Assembly (NCBI GenBank): GCA_018806915.1
Contig: JAGKQI010000034.1
Coordinates: forward strand, 868,001-932,000
Origin: Phytophthora colocasiae
Lineage: Eukaryota; Oomycota; Peronosporomycetes; Peronosporales; Peronosporaceae
Length of the DNA stretch: 64,000 bases
Reading direction: 5' to 3'
The notes under the pieces are model-generated. The model was not told where the DNA came from. It saw only the letters and a program-made list of their open reading frames with translations, and searched no databases. A program made the position numbers and the translations under genes. Position 1 is the stretch's first letter; each line of letters starts with the position of its first letter. Of this stretch, positions 9,901 to 21,508 are shown piece by piece.

Positions 9901-11386
9901 GTAATTTCCCCTTCCAAGAGCTTCCTAGCATCTTTTCGACTTCCAGAAGCTGCTGTGTTAGATGAATCATCCAGCAACTGAAACGAGGCGAGTCGTAGAA
10001 TGTTGCAAGTTCCGTGTTGCGAACAGAACGCTCCGGCTCAGATAACTCTGGTACTCGAGGCATTGCCTTTCTCCCTTCATTACCTACACCAGGTAAATCA
10101 CTTTGCTTCCACATAGCTCGTTCAATATCGTCAAGACGATGGTTCCCGTGAGGTATGAAGCAGGGGTCCCCTTCCTCTTGTATTAATTCGTGACAAAGTT
10201 GAGCGCTCGCGAGCCGACATGAAACTAAGTCGCCATATTCGAGGAATTCCTCAAGCTGATGTGGATCAGCCTGACTGGCACGGGGCTGTTTAACTGGTAT
10301 CGTCGGAACCGGAGAGACCATTGCCACAGCCTCCACAATAGCAAACAGAACCGTACCGACCCCAACACTGCCAGGATAAATACCTTTTAAGACAGATTCA
10401 TACGCGTTGCAGAGTACATCACTGTCGCCCTCATTGTCAGAAATCACGGAGAACTTTGTCGACCCTACCCAGTCCTTGAACGAGAACTTCTGAGTGGCGA
10501 TCGACTCGACAGTTGTGACTAGCTCCTGTTCAAGAACGTCGGATGGTTTAAGTCCTGATCCTTCTGTGCTGCAGCTTACGTTCGTGAAAGTAAAGTCACT
10601 CCACTCCAGCCCTCCCACCTGAGCAGCCTCATAAAACGACTTCACGATAGTATTCGCTCCCTGAAACACTGATGCTTCTATCGTCGACATTCTTGAAGCA
10701 TTACCGCCCACTTTCACAACAGACTTGCGGGTGGGATTAGTTGAGTTTCGAGCCCGACCTGCTGCCATGTCCAGAGGATCAGCTAGAAGAACCACCCCGT
10801 CGATCAGCGGCAACAACGGCAACTTTTCAGGTCTAATCGTACTGCCAACCTCACCCAACCGCAACAATTCATCTATCTCGAGCAGAGTACAAGGGTAGTC
10901 CACTAAGAGATACACGCGTGCAGGTTTCTGCACAGATTCTCCGAGCCTCCCCACGTTCTTTCCACCTGTATCACCGCCACTTTCCTCTGCACGTGTGTCT
11001 GTCTTTTGATACGCGAGAAATTCTCGCTTTTCCTTACTCACGAGACGCTGAAAGGCCAGCGCCAGCAGCGACGGCGTCACAGTAACGCGCGTAATCTCTT
11101 CTTCTTTCTGTTCTACATCTTCTGGTTTAACACCCTCTTCTATAACAATTTCCTCCTCAAGTTCTTTATCGTCGTGTCTTTTGGCCTCTAATTTCTCCTC
11201 ATCAGTCACTTGCACAATCTCTTCCAGCTCTGCACGACCCACGACGCGATACGAGCAGCTCCTCGCCCAGCTCGACAGCTCTGCATCCGCTTTCAACCTG
11301 TTCAGTAGCTCCTTCTTAGCCGTCAGTTCTTCGTTCCTTGAGCCGCTCGTGAGCGCCACCGCGTGGAAACCCCAGCGCCTCATCAT
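6977..11386 (-). CDS. SPAG17/PF6-like central-apparatus protein
   Basis: Four exons (11386-9486, 9426-7412, 7350-7256, 7186-6977) with 59-69 bp introns and closing phases give 1406 residues. The N-terminal part has Lys/Glu-rich stretches and an ATP-independent looking alpha/beta region (VYLLVDYPCTLLEID, PLLPLIDGVVLLADP). The middle has repeated beta-hairpin motifs of the PNG/ADG type (GARVTYHADGTRMYM, RVTTRKPNGQVIVAKDSGRV) typical of SPAG17/PF6 proteins of the ciliary C1 central microtubule projection. A degenerate EF-hand-like helix pair (LIWSAFSQADAEGRGLL) spans exons 2-3. In flagellates the family is needed for motility. At 1406 residues it is shorter than the animal and green algal proteins (over 2200). 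No ATG precedes 11386 before an upstream in-frame TGA, so a further 5' exon cannot be excluded. Confidence 0.65.
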
Positions 11387-11453
11387 CAGATTGAAGTTGT
11401 CCAAGTCCCAGTTAAGTGCGATCGAGCCAAACTCAGAAACGGATCAGACGGCA
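11387..11453. promoter_or_regulatory. Very short divergent intergenic region
   Basis: Only 67 bp separates the divergent start codons of the SPAG17-like gene (minus) and the glycosidase-like gene (plus). Either both share a compact bidirectional promoter, or one start is misplaced and lies further into or out of this interval. No clear initiator motif was recognised. Confidence 0.4.
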
Positions 11454-13895
11454 ATGGCCCTCGAACGTCTACTGCTCGCTGCTTGTGTGCTCGTCCTGAC
11501 AGCGGCAGATGCTCCATGCGACGAGAGGAAGCTCCATCGAGACGCTGTGGTTCTACTGGCAGCCCATGTGGACGTGGAACTGGGAGGCGTTGGAGCAGGC
11601 AAGCGCGAGGTCGTGGGCTTTCAGTATCTGGTAAGGAATTAGCACTTCAACCACTATAACTTACCGCAGTACGGTATTAATTAGCGATAGCGACACAGAA
11701 ACCTGCTGAGGCCCTTTTAGCAGCACAAGCACTGGCTCATGAGGACTTCAACCAGGCAGCAGGGCAAGTCCAGAAGATCCTCGAGTACCAGAAGCCAAAC
11801 GGAATACTGCCGCACTTGGTCTACGGTCCCTCCGTTCCGTCCAATCTACAGTGGATTCCAAGCAATCGCACCTTTCATCCTGGTCCAGCGTTCTGGCAGG
11901 AGCCGCTCGAAGATCAGGAAGAGAAGAGTCCAATTTCTCCCCTACACACGTCGACGATTTCGGCTCCTCCGGTGGCTGCAGATGTGGCCTGGGAAATCTT
12001 CCGCTTGGCTCCATACGACTCGGTGCTGGGTGTAAGGACCACTGCTGTGCAGTTCCTGTGCAGCGTGTATAAGCCGCTCAAGAAGCTGCAGGAGCATTTG
12101 TTCTTCACGCGTCGAGGACCCGCTCCTAGCAGTTTACTGACTGCTCGTGTAAGTTTTACCACAATTTGCACATGAAAGTTGGATGCTAATTCTCAGGTGC
12201 ATTTTACGATCTTTCTTGCAGCACCCCTGGGAGACGTTTTCGTCACTATCGCCACACTGGAAAGCATTCCTTTCTGAATTGAAAAGTGCATCAGACTACG
12301 AGGCAACTGTCAAGTCTATCCCCGACGAAGCCCGAGCTCGCTTTGCAGCTGGAGCAAGTACAATATTTTCAGCACGAGACGCAGTTGAAAACTTGTATGA
12401 GCCTATGATATATCTTGCAGCTCAGACACGTCGCGAAGAAGCCAGAGAAATCTACCGTCGTGAATCAACCGTGTTGGGGTCTATCGCCTACACAACGGAT
12501 GGTGACAAGGTTGTTCAATTCGGGGTCGAAGATGTGGAATTTAATGCGCTTATGCTGCGATCATCTTTGGGTCTTGTAAACATTGGTCGTGTGCTTCTGG
12601 AGCACTCGTCCGTGTGCACGGGTTTCACACTATCAGAGGAGGAACTTCTAGGTGATATGACAGAGCTTCGCTCAATGGCAAATGGTCTAGAAGGGGCTCT
12701 CATTGGCACCAACACTACTCAGGGTCTGTGGAACGCAACCGCTGATTTCTTTGCTGACTCGAGCAGCTTTTCATTGACCTCAGTGTACTCGTTGCGCGGG
12801 TTTCTCCCGGGATACGCGGCAGAACTGGACGATGGCAAGAAGATGCGCTCGATGAAACATTTTCTTTCGGAACCAGGCACATTTTCTTTCTTTTGCTCCC
12901 AGTTTCCAGCTTCTTTTTTTGCGTGCTCTGGGAAGAATTCACTCGAAGACGATGAATCGACAAGCAGCAAGCCAGCAGCCACGACGTGGATCCTCTACAA
13001 TTATTTTTTGCAGCGAGGGTTCGCTAGGGTATGTACATATATTACTTACCCACTCCAGTCTTACGCTGAAGTCACTTGTACTAACAACTTTGTGTGAGCA
13101 TTCAGAACAAGTTTCCAGGGCTAGCTGATTACATCCGCAACAAGACCCGGGATATGGTGTGCGAGGCAACTACAGCATCTACTCAAGTATCCCCTTCGTG
13201 GTTCTCATTCTCGTTTACTGCGAATGAGGCCGCAACCACAGCTCTATCTCCAGCCTACGACTCTCACAACGCCACACCAGTCCAAGTTTTCGACGATAAT
13301 TATATGGGATCAACACTCTCCGCCGCCGCACTTCTCAATGTGCTGCTGCCAGCAGGTAGTAGGCTTTGGATACCCAGCGGTTCTCTACATGCCTTACACA
13401 TTTCTTTCTTTTATGCCAACAGTAACACCACCACCAAGTCCTGATACGCCACCCATTGATCACCGCATTCTCTCTGTTATCATGTGCGTCGAGCTAGTTG
13501 TCGCGTTTGGAGTCGCGATGAGCTGTTTCCTGTTTTCGGTCTATTTTGTGGCGAATCGGCCACGAGAAACGCGGTTGTCTCCTGCGTCTGCAGCACGCAA
13601 AAAATCGACTGGAGGAAAGAAGTCTCGAGACAAAGCGGGTCTCCGTGCCGAAGACTTGGAGGGTCGCGAGCAATCCAGTGCCAGTGGGTCATCATGGGCT
13701 GAGAGGTATTCCGAGTCATCTTACAGCGACTACTCTCCCCGATCTGGCCACACGCCGTATGAGCTAGAGGAGTCGTTGATTTCAGAGGAGGACGAGCATT
13801 ACGGATCATTCAACGAGACAGCACAGCCGGAGACACCGTCCAATTCAGCATGGAAAGCCGCAAAAAAGGCGCTAGCAGACATCAGTCCCTGGTAG
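11454..13895 (+). CDS. Putative membrane-anchored six-hairpin glycosidase (GH63/MGH1-like)
   Basis: Proposed exons: 11454-11630, 11699-12148, 12222-13028, 13106-13895, all joining in frame up to about 13355. The N-terminus is a signal peptide (MALERLLLAACVLVLTAADA). The body has alpha/alpha-barrel features: AHEDFNQAAGQVQKIL, NGILPHLVYGP, then HPGPAFWQ, VAWEIFRL, with N-glycosylation sequons (NRT, NTT, NAT). This fits a GH63/mannosylglycerate-hydrolase-like enzyme of the secretory pathway. A transmembrane helix (about ILSVIMCVELVVAFGVAM) near the C-terminus is followed by a Ser/Glu/Tyr-rich cytosolic tail ending SPW. Two oddities: around 13355 the frame must shift (or a 22-nt GT-AG segment be removed) to reach the TM region, and exon 1 also contains a Trp-rich alternative frame (LWFYWQPMWTWNW, ATG at 11509). 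Exon 1 and the family name are therefore uncertain. Confidence 0.55.
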
Positions 13896-13997
13896 ATACA
13901 TGTATGATGCCAGAATATCTGTAAAGTTCATTGCAAGATGAACCAGTTCCTCCAATTGGCGATCTCGCTTCGCATTTCTTCAAACCGTATTGCGAGC

Positions 13998-15899
13998 CTA
14001 CAGCAGATCCTTTTTCCACTTCGCCACTAGCTGTGTGGCCGCTTTGGCCACAGATGGCGTGGAATGCTTGCGCAGCTTGTTGATAGTACGGCCAACGCCT
14101 GTGCTCTTCAGGATATCAACCGTGAGCACCATGTCTGCGAGAGTAGTCAACACATGCGTAGCCAGCTCAGCTGGAACATTCTTCACGTTACCAGTCTGAT
14201 CCAATAACCCTTGCAGGAAGGCTACACGTGTCGCCGCGTCTTCGGTGTCGGCAGGAGTCACGGCACTTGACGTCACTACCTCTGAACTCGTGGTTTTAGT
14301 ATCGCCAGTAGTGTGTGGAATATCCTTAATGTTTTCTGCAGTGGTTACCTAATTGAACAGCACGTTATTAGAACCAAGAATTGTAGATCGCGTTGCATAT
14401 ACTCACGTCAAGAAGCTCAATATCAGCGTTCAAGTGTAGTTCCAAAGTCGAGGTAGCTTCTGCAAACGCAGGTGCAAAACCCACTCGGTGAGGCTCGCAC
14501 AGAGCCCACAGCGCTTGCATAGTCGAGAAATAGCGCTGATAGGGATCGTTTTGAGTATTTTTGCTCGCCCAGGATCCATCTTCGCGTTGAGTAAGTAACA
14601 AGAACGCAATCCCTCGACGCATCTGTACCAGATTACTGGAGCCTTCGAAGCACCTCAAAGCCTACGATACAGCAAGCTATTGCATTAGTGACTGGTAGGG
14701 CAAAGCAACTCAGAGCGTGTTCTTTTACCCGCAATGTTTCACCAAGTAGAGCCGCATCTTGCTGTGCCAAGTAATAGACAATGTGGTGCCGTAGAAAAAA
14801 ATATTCATGGGGTAGAAGGTCCTGTTAATGATGGCAATAACACATTAATACAAAGCAACGCAACGTAATGATGAGTGAGTCAACACCTTACCGTCTCGCA
14901 GCGCAGTTTTCCATGGTTTGTGAGCACAAACACAAGAGTTGTAACCAAGTGTACTTGGTCCTCATATTCACGAGGTGATAGATCATTAGGGCCCTTATAC
15001 GGATACAACGGTAGCAAGTGTTGCAGCAGTTGCGGCAAGGAGAATCCGACCGATATCCCTAGAGCGTTCGAGTGATGCCATAGAATTAGGGCACTTGTCA
15101 GTCGCTCGTAAATCGATCCTCCATTCTTGCTATCACTTTGCGGAGGACCCTCAGCAGGGTTCCAACCGAGAAGCTCCTGCACAACAGCAAATACAGAGTT
15201 GGTTAGCTACCGGCAGTAGCATCTAACCGTTTTCATCCAAAACGAGCAGCTCACCTTGGCTCCATAGACAGGAGGCGATCGATCACAGAAATCCAACAGC
15301 TCTACACGCCTTGCGTGGGAAATACCTAGCCGCTCCACTAAGTAAACGGCCGTAATAGCATTGACGAGCTGCGTGGGCGTGGGGACGGTACCAACGGCCC
15401 AGTCGGCATGTCGATCCTGCTTCAGCCACAAGGCGCCAATGAGTCTCGCGTACAGTGTAGCTAGTCGCAGCACCTCACCCTCCTCCACTGCCTGCAGATC
15501 ATACAGTGACTGGATGGCGTGCAGCCCCCAGTCTGGAAAGCTCGCCTCTCGAACCATGTGGTAGACACAGTTGAGGCCTTTCACCATGCTCTCACGCCTC
15601 ATAGCGATCTTCCAGGGCTCCACAGTCACACGTTTGGCCACTTTCTTGGCTTTGAGCTTACGCAGCTCCTGGTGCATGAGCCGCTTGAGCACATCTTTGT
15701 GGGTCGAAAGACTCACATGCACCTCCTTCTCCACCGCCTGACGCACCAGTTTCGTGGTTAACTTGGACACATCGTGGTTTGCAATCACACCCGCAATGGC
15801 CGTCGCGATCTTCGCCTCCAACTCCTTCGATATCGTTCGCGGATTCACGATGAGGGACGAGCCTGTGGACGTCATCTTGGTGTACATACCCCCCGCCAT
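13998..15899 (-). CDS. DEK_C and TFIIS-N (LW) domain protein
   Basis: Five exons (15899-15255, 15176-14892, 14821-14729, 14661-14407, 14348-13998), all phase 0, give 542 residues. Residues about 20-85 match a DEK C-terminal domain (helical; LEAKIATAIAGVI, THKDVLKRLMHQEL) followed by a basic patch (RKLKAKKVAKR). The middle is helical with no family I recognise (ALWLKQDRHADW, GIAFLLLTQREDGSW). The last 90 residues form a TFIIS N-terminal/LW-type bundle (VDILKSTGVGRTINKLRK, AATQLVAKWKKDL), which in other proteins docks on transcription elongation partners. The pairing suggests a nuclear chromatin or transcription role. The exact orthologue is unknown to me. Confidence 0.75.
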
Positions 15900-16036
15900 T
15901 TTCGCTCTAAAGCAGATATAACCCAGATGTTATCTCCTTTGCCAAGTGGTTAAATATTTCCACCAATCACAAGCAAGACCTCGTGTGTGTGGCTCTTACA
16001 CTACGTAGACCCGCTCTCCTTCCCAAGTACTACAAG

Positions 16037-16685
16037 ATGCTGGCCCGTGCTCTCCGATCGTCTGCGCTGTCGCGTGCTGCGAGTCGCCGCTTCATCGGCG
16101 GATTCGCTGCTGATGCTGCTGCGCCTACTGTGGCCGAGAAAGTGTGCGTGACTGTGCGCTGTAATTTAACCCCTTTGAAATAACCACAAGGTGTTTGACT
16201 TCGTTCTGGTGGTCTTGTGCAGGGTCAATGTAGTGCTCGTGGACTACGAAGGCAACCGCCACATGGTTAAGGGCCGCGCTGGACAGACGCTGCGTCAGGC
16301 CTGCGAGATGAACAACGTGGGATATGTCAAGGACGACTCCATGGGCGGCGGCGGCGTGTACGACGCCAAACGCGCCGACTTTTACACCGAGTCGCTCTTC
16401 GGCGAGGGCTCCACGTCCCCGCAGTCGCACGTGGTGGTGTCCAACGAGTGGATCTCCAAGTTGCCTCCCGCCAACAACCAGGAGCGTCACATTATCGATA
16501 CGTACGTGCCAGCAGAGGACCGCTCGGCTAACTCTCGTCTGGGCACGGAGATTGTGCTGCAGAAGGACCTGGATGGACTTGTTGTGGCTGTGCCGGAGGC
16601 CCCACCTGTCGAGGAGTACGAGTACGACCATGAGTACGACGAGGATGACTACGAGTCGTACGACGATGAGCACCAGCACGCTTAA
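16037..16685 (+). CDS. Mitochondrial ferredoxin-fold protein lacking Fe-S cysteines
   Basis: Exons 16037-16143 and 16223-16685 (79-bp intron, phase 2) give 189 residues. The head (MLARALRSSALSRAASRRF) is a typical mitochondrial presequence. Residues about 37-160 align with [2Fe-2S] adrenodoxin-type ferredoxins: VDYEGNRHMVKGRAGQTL, then SNEWISKLPPANNQERHIID and a final SRLGTEIVLQKDLDGLVV. The cluster cysteines are missing: where adrenodoxin has CSTCH and GCQI this protein has SQSH and GTEI, leaving a single Cys (RQACEMN). In place of the cluster loop there is a Gly/Asp-rich insertion. The C-terminus is an acidic Tyr/Asp/His tail. Cysteine-poor ferredoxins occur as structural subunits bridging mitochondrial complex I in plants and some protists; that role here is inference. 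Confidence 0.8.
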
Positions 16686-16819
16686 AAGTAAGGAAACACT
16701 GTGGATTTCTATGGGAGATGGCAATGTGAGCTGATCCCTAACTCGGCGAAAGCCACCACAAGTAAAACAAGAAGAAAAAATACAAGGTAACAAAGCGCGT
16801 TGGGCTGTATCTAACCTCA

Positions 16820-19800
16820 CTAGTCTTTGGGCTTTTTCTTCAGTGCAGCCTTCCTTTTCTCGAGTTCAAGCTTCGAGCGGTTCTTGATATCACGTCGCTT
16901 CTTCACAGTGTTCGAGTCGTTAGGTGCAGTGGGAAGCTTCCGAGCTCTGGTTGGAGATCTATCACTGCCACTGCCGTCTGTGTTGTTCCCCGCATCGTCG
17001 AGCTCGTCCTCCTCCTCGTCATAGCATTCCACCTCGTGCTCATCCTCATCCCATTCGGTGTCCACATACGGGTTCATTTGGCGCTTCTCAGTGCGCGACA
17101 CTCGGATGTTGTAGCGCACCTTGTCGTCGTCACTGCGCGTATCCGACGGAAGACCTGAGGCATCCGGTTGTCCAGTGAAGTTGACCGTTCGAGTGGAGTT
17201 TCTGTGCCGGAAGTTGGGGCTGGGAACTGCCTGGAGGTGAGCTTCTTCCCCTAGCACAACTCGCACCACCTTTTCAATCGAGTCCACAAGTTCCAGTGCA
17301 CTCAGCTGCTGGACACTCGTCACGCCCAAAAGCTGGGCAATGTGCAAGAGTCCGAGTTGCAGTCTCTCCTGCAGCGACCGCAGCCGAGCAACACGCTCTT
17401 TTTTCTTCTGTTTGACGATTTTCGCCTCGGCCAATTGCTTCTCCAACATCTTGACATTTACACTGGCTTTGGAAGCTGCTGCATCGTCGTCTCCGGTCGC
17501 ATTGGCCCCATCGTCCTCTTGAGAGCCTTCGACTGTGCCACTGGAGCTGCCACTGAGCTTGAGATTAACAAACTGAGTCTGAAGTAGCTCCAGTTTGTCG
17601 CGGTATTCGAGCACACGCTGCTCTGCCTGCTTCTCTTCTTCTTCAAGCTGCACCGAGTGTTCAAGCTGGTTTTGCCAGCACAGCAGAGCTTCCTCCGGCT
17701 TGTTGATACCAACTTGTCGGAGGGCACCCAGTATTCCGTCGTCCTTGTAGGCACTCCCAACGTACAACTGCAGATTCTCCGTGTACTTATGGCGAGCTAA
17801 CGATGTTTCCTTCATGTGGATCAGCTTGTCCTTCGCACGGAAGAAGTTAGGGTCGACTGGGGCTGTTTGAGACTCATCATCTGCTGCGAAGCTGACGCTC
17901 GCACGGGTGGCCGCTACCGCATCGAGGCTGATATCAGGGCTGAGGACGCTCTTCTTCTTCGTTGGGGAACCAGAGGTGTTTGGTTTCAGGATCTGCCCAG
18001 CATCTTTCGCTGAAAGACTAGCATAGTACAGTCGCCGGTCAAGTTCCTGACGCCACCGCAGTCGCGCTAATGCCTCTTGATGGATCGAAGCCTTGTCCTG
18101 AGTGACCTGTACCAGCTTCGGGACGTCCAGACTTGCTAGTCGCTTCTCATATGACACCACCTGCGCCTTCTGCTGCAGCTCCACAATCTCCCGCTTCAGC
18201 TTTGCCACAGTCGCCTCTGCGGTTTCAATTGTGTTGGGGTCACGCGCAGGGTACAATTCGCAGTGACGAAGGATCAACTTGTAGTATTCACTCCGCTGAC
18301 GCCCAAGAGAAGCTTCATCATTCACATTGCGGATGCTTTCGAGGAGGTCGTCAATGTGCGAGGCATTTTTACCTGCTGCCGTGACCTCTGCTTTCGCGTC
18401 CATTACGCGAGAGTCCAATAATCTCAAGGCATCACTTTTCTCCCGTGCAGCAAACTTGACCCGATCGTACTTCATTCGGAGCTCCATCAGTTGGCTCTAA
18501 AGTCACGTAAGAAACAGATTAGACACGAAAGTCATTAGCCAATTGCAACTAGCCCCTTCACACAAACCTCGAGTTTGGAGACGGAACCCAAAGAACCCTC
18601 ACTGTTCTCTGCTGACAGGAATTCTAGCGCACCCATTTCGTTGTCCGTAGCACTTTCAGGCCCAGGCGAAGTGGACGACTTGTGTAATAGCCGGCGTTTT
18701 ACTGGAACCTTTAATTTCTTGGGTTTGACAATTCCTTTGGGGAGAACGACACCTACGGGGCTGTAAAGCGTCTTCTTCGTAGCTGCAGCTCCTTTCTTCA
18801 ACGTCTGGGTCGATTGATCGCTTGAGTCGGAGCTAGTAGACTCATCTTTTGATCCAGCAGCTAAGTCGTTTCGACCACTGCGAAAGACACGACTTTCAAA
18901 CGCCGTGCCGATCAACGGGAACTGAGTCCAAAGCCACCGTCGAACATAGTAGCCATCGTCTTGGTGGGCCCCGAGAGCGTCGATCTCTTTTTGAACGCGC
19001 TCAGCCTCACTTTCCGATAAACTCGACGTCGAAAAACTGCCTAAGCTCGTGAGGAACTCCTGGAGTTGAGGAGGTTTGGGTCGATTGAGTAGAAGGTTAA
19101 CAACACGAGATTCATCAACTTTCTGCCATGCTCGCAGGAAATCGGTGATAGTGAGGAAAATGGACAGCAACTGCTCTGCACCGGGCGATTCTTGGGCAAT
19201 ATATTCATCTAACGACCGGACAAAGTCATCCACCGGGTCGTGCATGGAGCAGTTCGATGACAGTACCATCCAGTAGAAGAAAAACTCTTGTCGATTCCGC
19301 TCACTCCACCATAACTGGAACATCTTCATATTCACCAGGGCGTTCTGTAGCACGCTCCACATGGAACAGCGCTCGAGTTGAACAGGCAATTCATCAACGC
19401 GGCGCTGACAAGGTTCCATCCCTTCAAAATACACAGCAAGTTCGCGATAGTAGCAGTTTCGAAGCTGGTCTTCACCAAGAAAGCCATATCTCGTTAGAAG
19501 GCGAAGCTGGTTGTGACTAAGGTCGTACAATACTACGACATCCCCTCCGTTCTCTTGGTTCCCGCTACCTTTAGTGACAGTGCCATTTGAGGCAATAACA
19601 TGAGAGTGGGAAGCTGAAACTGGACCGCAGTCGAATCTTCGAATTGCCATTAAATGAGGTCGAAGCAACAGCAAGAGCTGCTGACAAACACTCCTCGGGA
19701 TGCTGTCGCCAAGCAGCCGAACGAAATCATTCTCCGATAGTCCGTAACGACACACGGCAAGAAGCGAAAGAGTGTGGCGGATCAAAAGTGCTCGCTGCTC

Positions 19801-21402
19801 GATAGTTACCTGAAGGCTTTCAATATTCCCTTGATCAGCGGCGGTGCTTGGGGCGTTGATCTTGGACGAAACGCCATTGTTGTTGCTACTCCCGGCTACT
19901 TCTTTTTTCCCGTCCAAACCAGTTCGATCGTTCGCTATCTCTAGCAAAACAGTGCGCTGGTCAAGTTCTGTGAATAAATCTTTCAACAGAATCGTATTCC
20001 ACTGCTTCATAAGAAGCTCATAGACGACAGTGAGCTGGTTGGTATCACAGGCTTGTTCTAGCCAATGCCGCCGTTGAGAACTGTCACTCGGATCAAATAG
20101 CTCAAGCCCATTGAGCAATAGTCTCACGTAAAGTGGACTGGAGCTTCCACGAGCTGCAGTAATAAGTTGTTTATCTTGGAGGTCTATTTCACGAGCAAAC
20201 TTCTGCTCGTACATCTACACATCGACACATGTCATTCACCTGATCTTCTCGTGTAGGATGTAAATACGACTCACCTCGATAACAGCCAAGCAAGAGGCCT
20301 CGTCAAGAGGTTCCACGACCATGAACGCCGCGTTTCGACGGCGTAACTCCCGGATTGTGTGGGATTCTTTCTCGCGTGGTGGTAGAATTGTATTGTAGAT
20401 GAGATCCCCACTGAGCAAATAGGAGCAGGACGTGAGTGTCGTATTTGCCAAACACCAAAATGATGCACAGTCAGTTGACGTACTCGTTGTCGTATACGGC
20501 TGGTTGGCGTACAGTATTCTGACTGCGATGGAGGTGACTCTTTCCACTTCCATCAGTCTGAGTAGTAGAAACAACAATGCGGACAGCAGCAGGAAAGGTG
20601 TTCGGAAGCCAAGACAAAGAATCTCCTCCGTCTTCTGTCCGGATACAGTCGATGCCATCTAGAACAAGGATAATCCTACACACAGAGACACAAGTCAACT
20701 GCCAGTACTAAGCATCAGGACTGCGAATTTCGACCCCGTACCGTTTCCGCTTCGAAGTTGGCCCTGTTGAATCCTTCCCGACTGCAGCCTCTAGACAACG
20801 ACTGAAGGAGAATTTCAGCTTTTCTTCTTCGTGTTCGCGTGGAAGCTCAAAATCGCGCAAACTGTAAGAAATCTTCAGCTGGCTCATGAATCGAAACAGG
20901 AACAACGAGAGCTTGACGCTGTCGTACGAACACCCGCAATAGTGTTCGTAGATGAGTTCTCGCTCCCCTTTGGTGGAGCGACGTCGCTCCTCTGCCCAGT
21001 TTGCGAGCAGTGCTGACTTGCCGTCACCAGGCTGCCCAACGACCACTAACACAGCGGATCGAGCTTCATGGTCCCATTGGCAATGATCATTCAGAATGTG
21101 CAGGTAGTGACTGGTGGGAGCGTAGATGAAGTCTTCTTTCCGACTAACCAACCATACAAGCAAGCAAATAGTCAAGCAGTGAGTTATGGTTGCAATAGAC
21201 TCTGCCCTTACCTTCTAGCGAAAGCATGATGTGTCGCAGTCTCTCGACTCACAATTGTACTCTCCACTCGCGGAGGAGTGGACGAAACTCCAGTGTCATC
21301 GTCGAATGAAGTAGATCCGTTTTCGGATCGACCAGCACTTGACACGGCTCTGCTTCCACCGAGTCCGCTCCCTTTCTTACTTGGTGACGGTGCCTTCCCC
21401 AT
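16820..21402 (-). CDS. P-loop STAND-type NTPase with long coiled-coil tail (NPHP3-like?)
   Basis: Six exons (21402-21212, 21143-20742, 20675-20484, 20410-20275, 20214-18568, 18496-16820) whose phases all close give 1414 residues. After a Ser-rich head comes the Walker A (GQPGDGKSALLANW, exon 2) and a Walker B-like strand (ILVLDGIDCI, exon 3), the arrangement of NACHT/STAND NTPases such as nephrocystin-3. Exon 5 is helical (RQLLLLLRPHLMAIRR, LPVQLERCSMW). Exon 6 (559 codons) is almost entirely coiled coil (RMKYDRVKFAAREKSDALRL onward) with an acidic and then basic end (KKRRDIKNRSKLELEKRK). Exons 5 and 6 might be taken for two genes, but the splice KLE|SQLMELRMK keeps frame and heptads. With the SPAG17-like neighbour a ciliary role is plausible; the NPHP3 label is tentative because I see no TPR tail. 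Confidence 0.65.
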
Positions 21403-21508
21403 TGTTTGCCAAGTCTCTGTACTGCCCTTTCACAATAGGTTGTTGAAACGCCAAACGATAGTCGCCTGCTCAAATTGTTCAATATTTAGCATGTGCTCAT
21501 ATGATCAT

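Noticed and set aside
11363..11659. Alternative frames for the first exon of the glycosidase-like gene
   Set aside because: One lacks a signal peptide and family features; the Trp-rich frame from 11509 cannot be spliced in phase to exon 2 with any nearby AG, though it is noted as an oddity.
16125..16820. 231-residue minus-strand ORF across the ferredoxin gene
   Set aside because: Val/Leu-rich mirror of the acidic ferredoxin exon on the other strand; no start context or family.
18133..18384. Small plus-strand ORFs opposite the coiled-coil exon
   Set aside because: Typical shadows of a long exon; no start or domain support.
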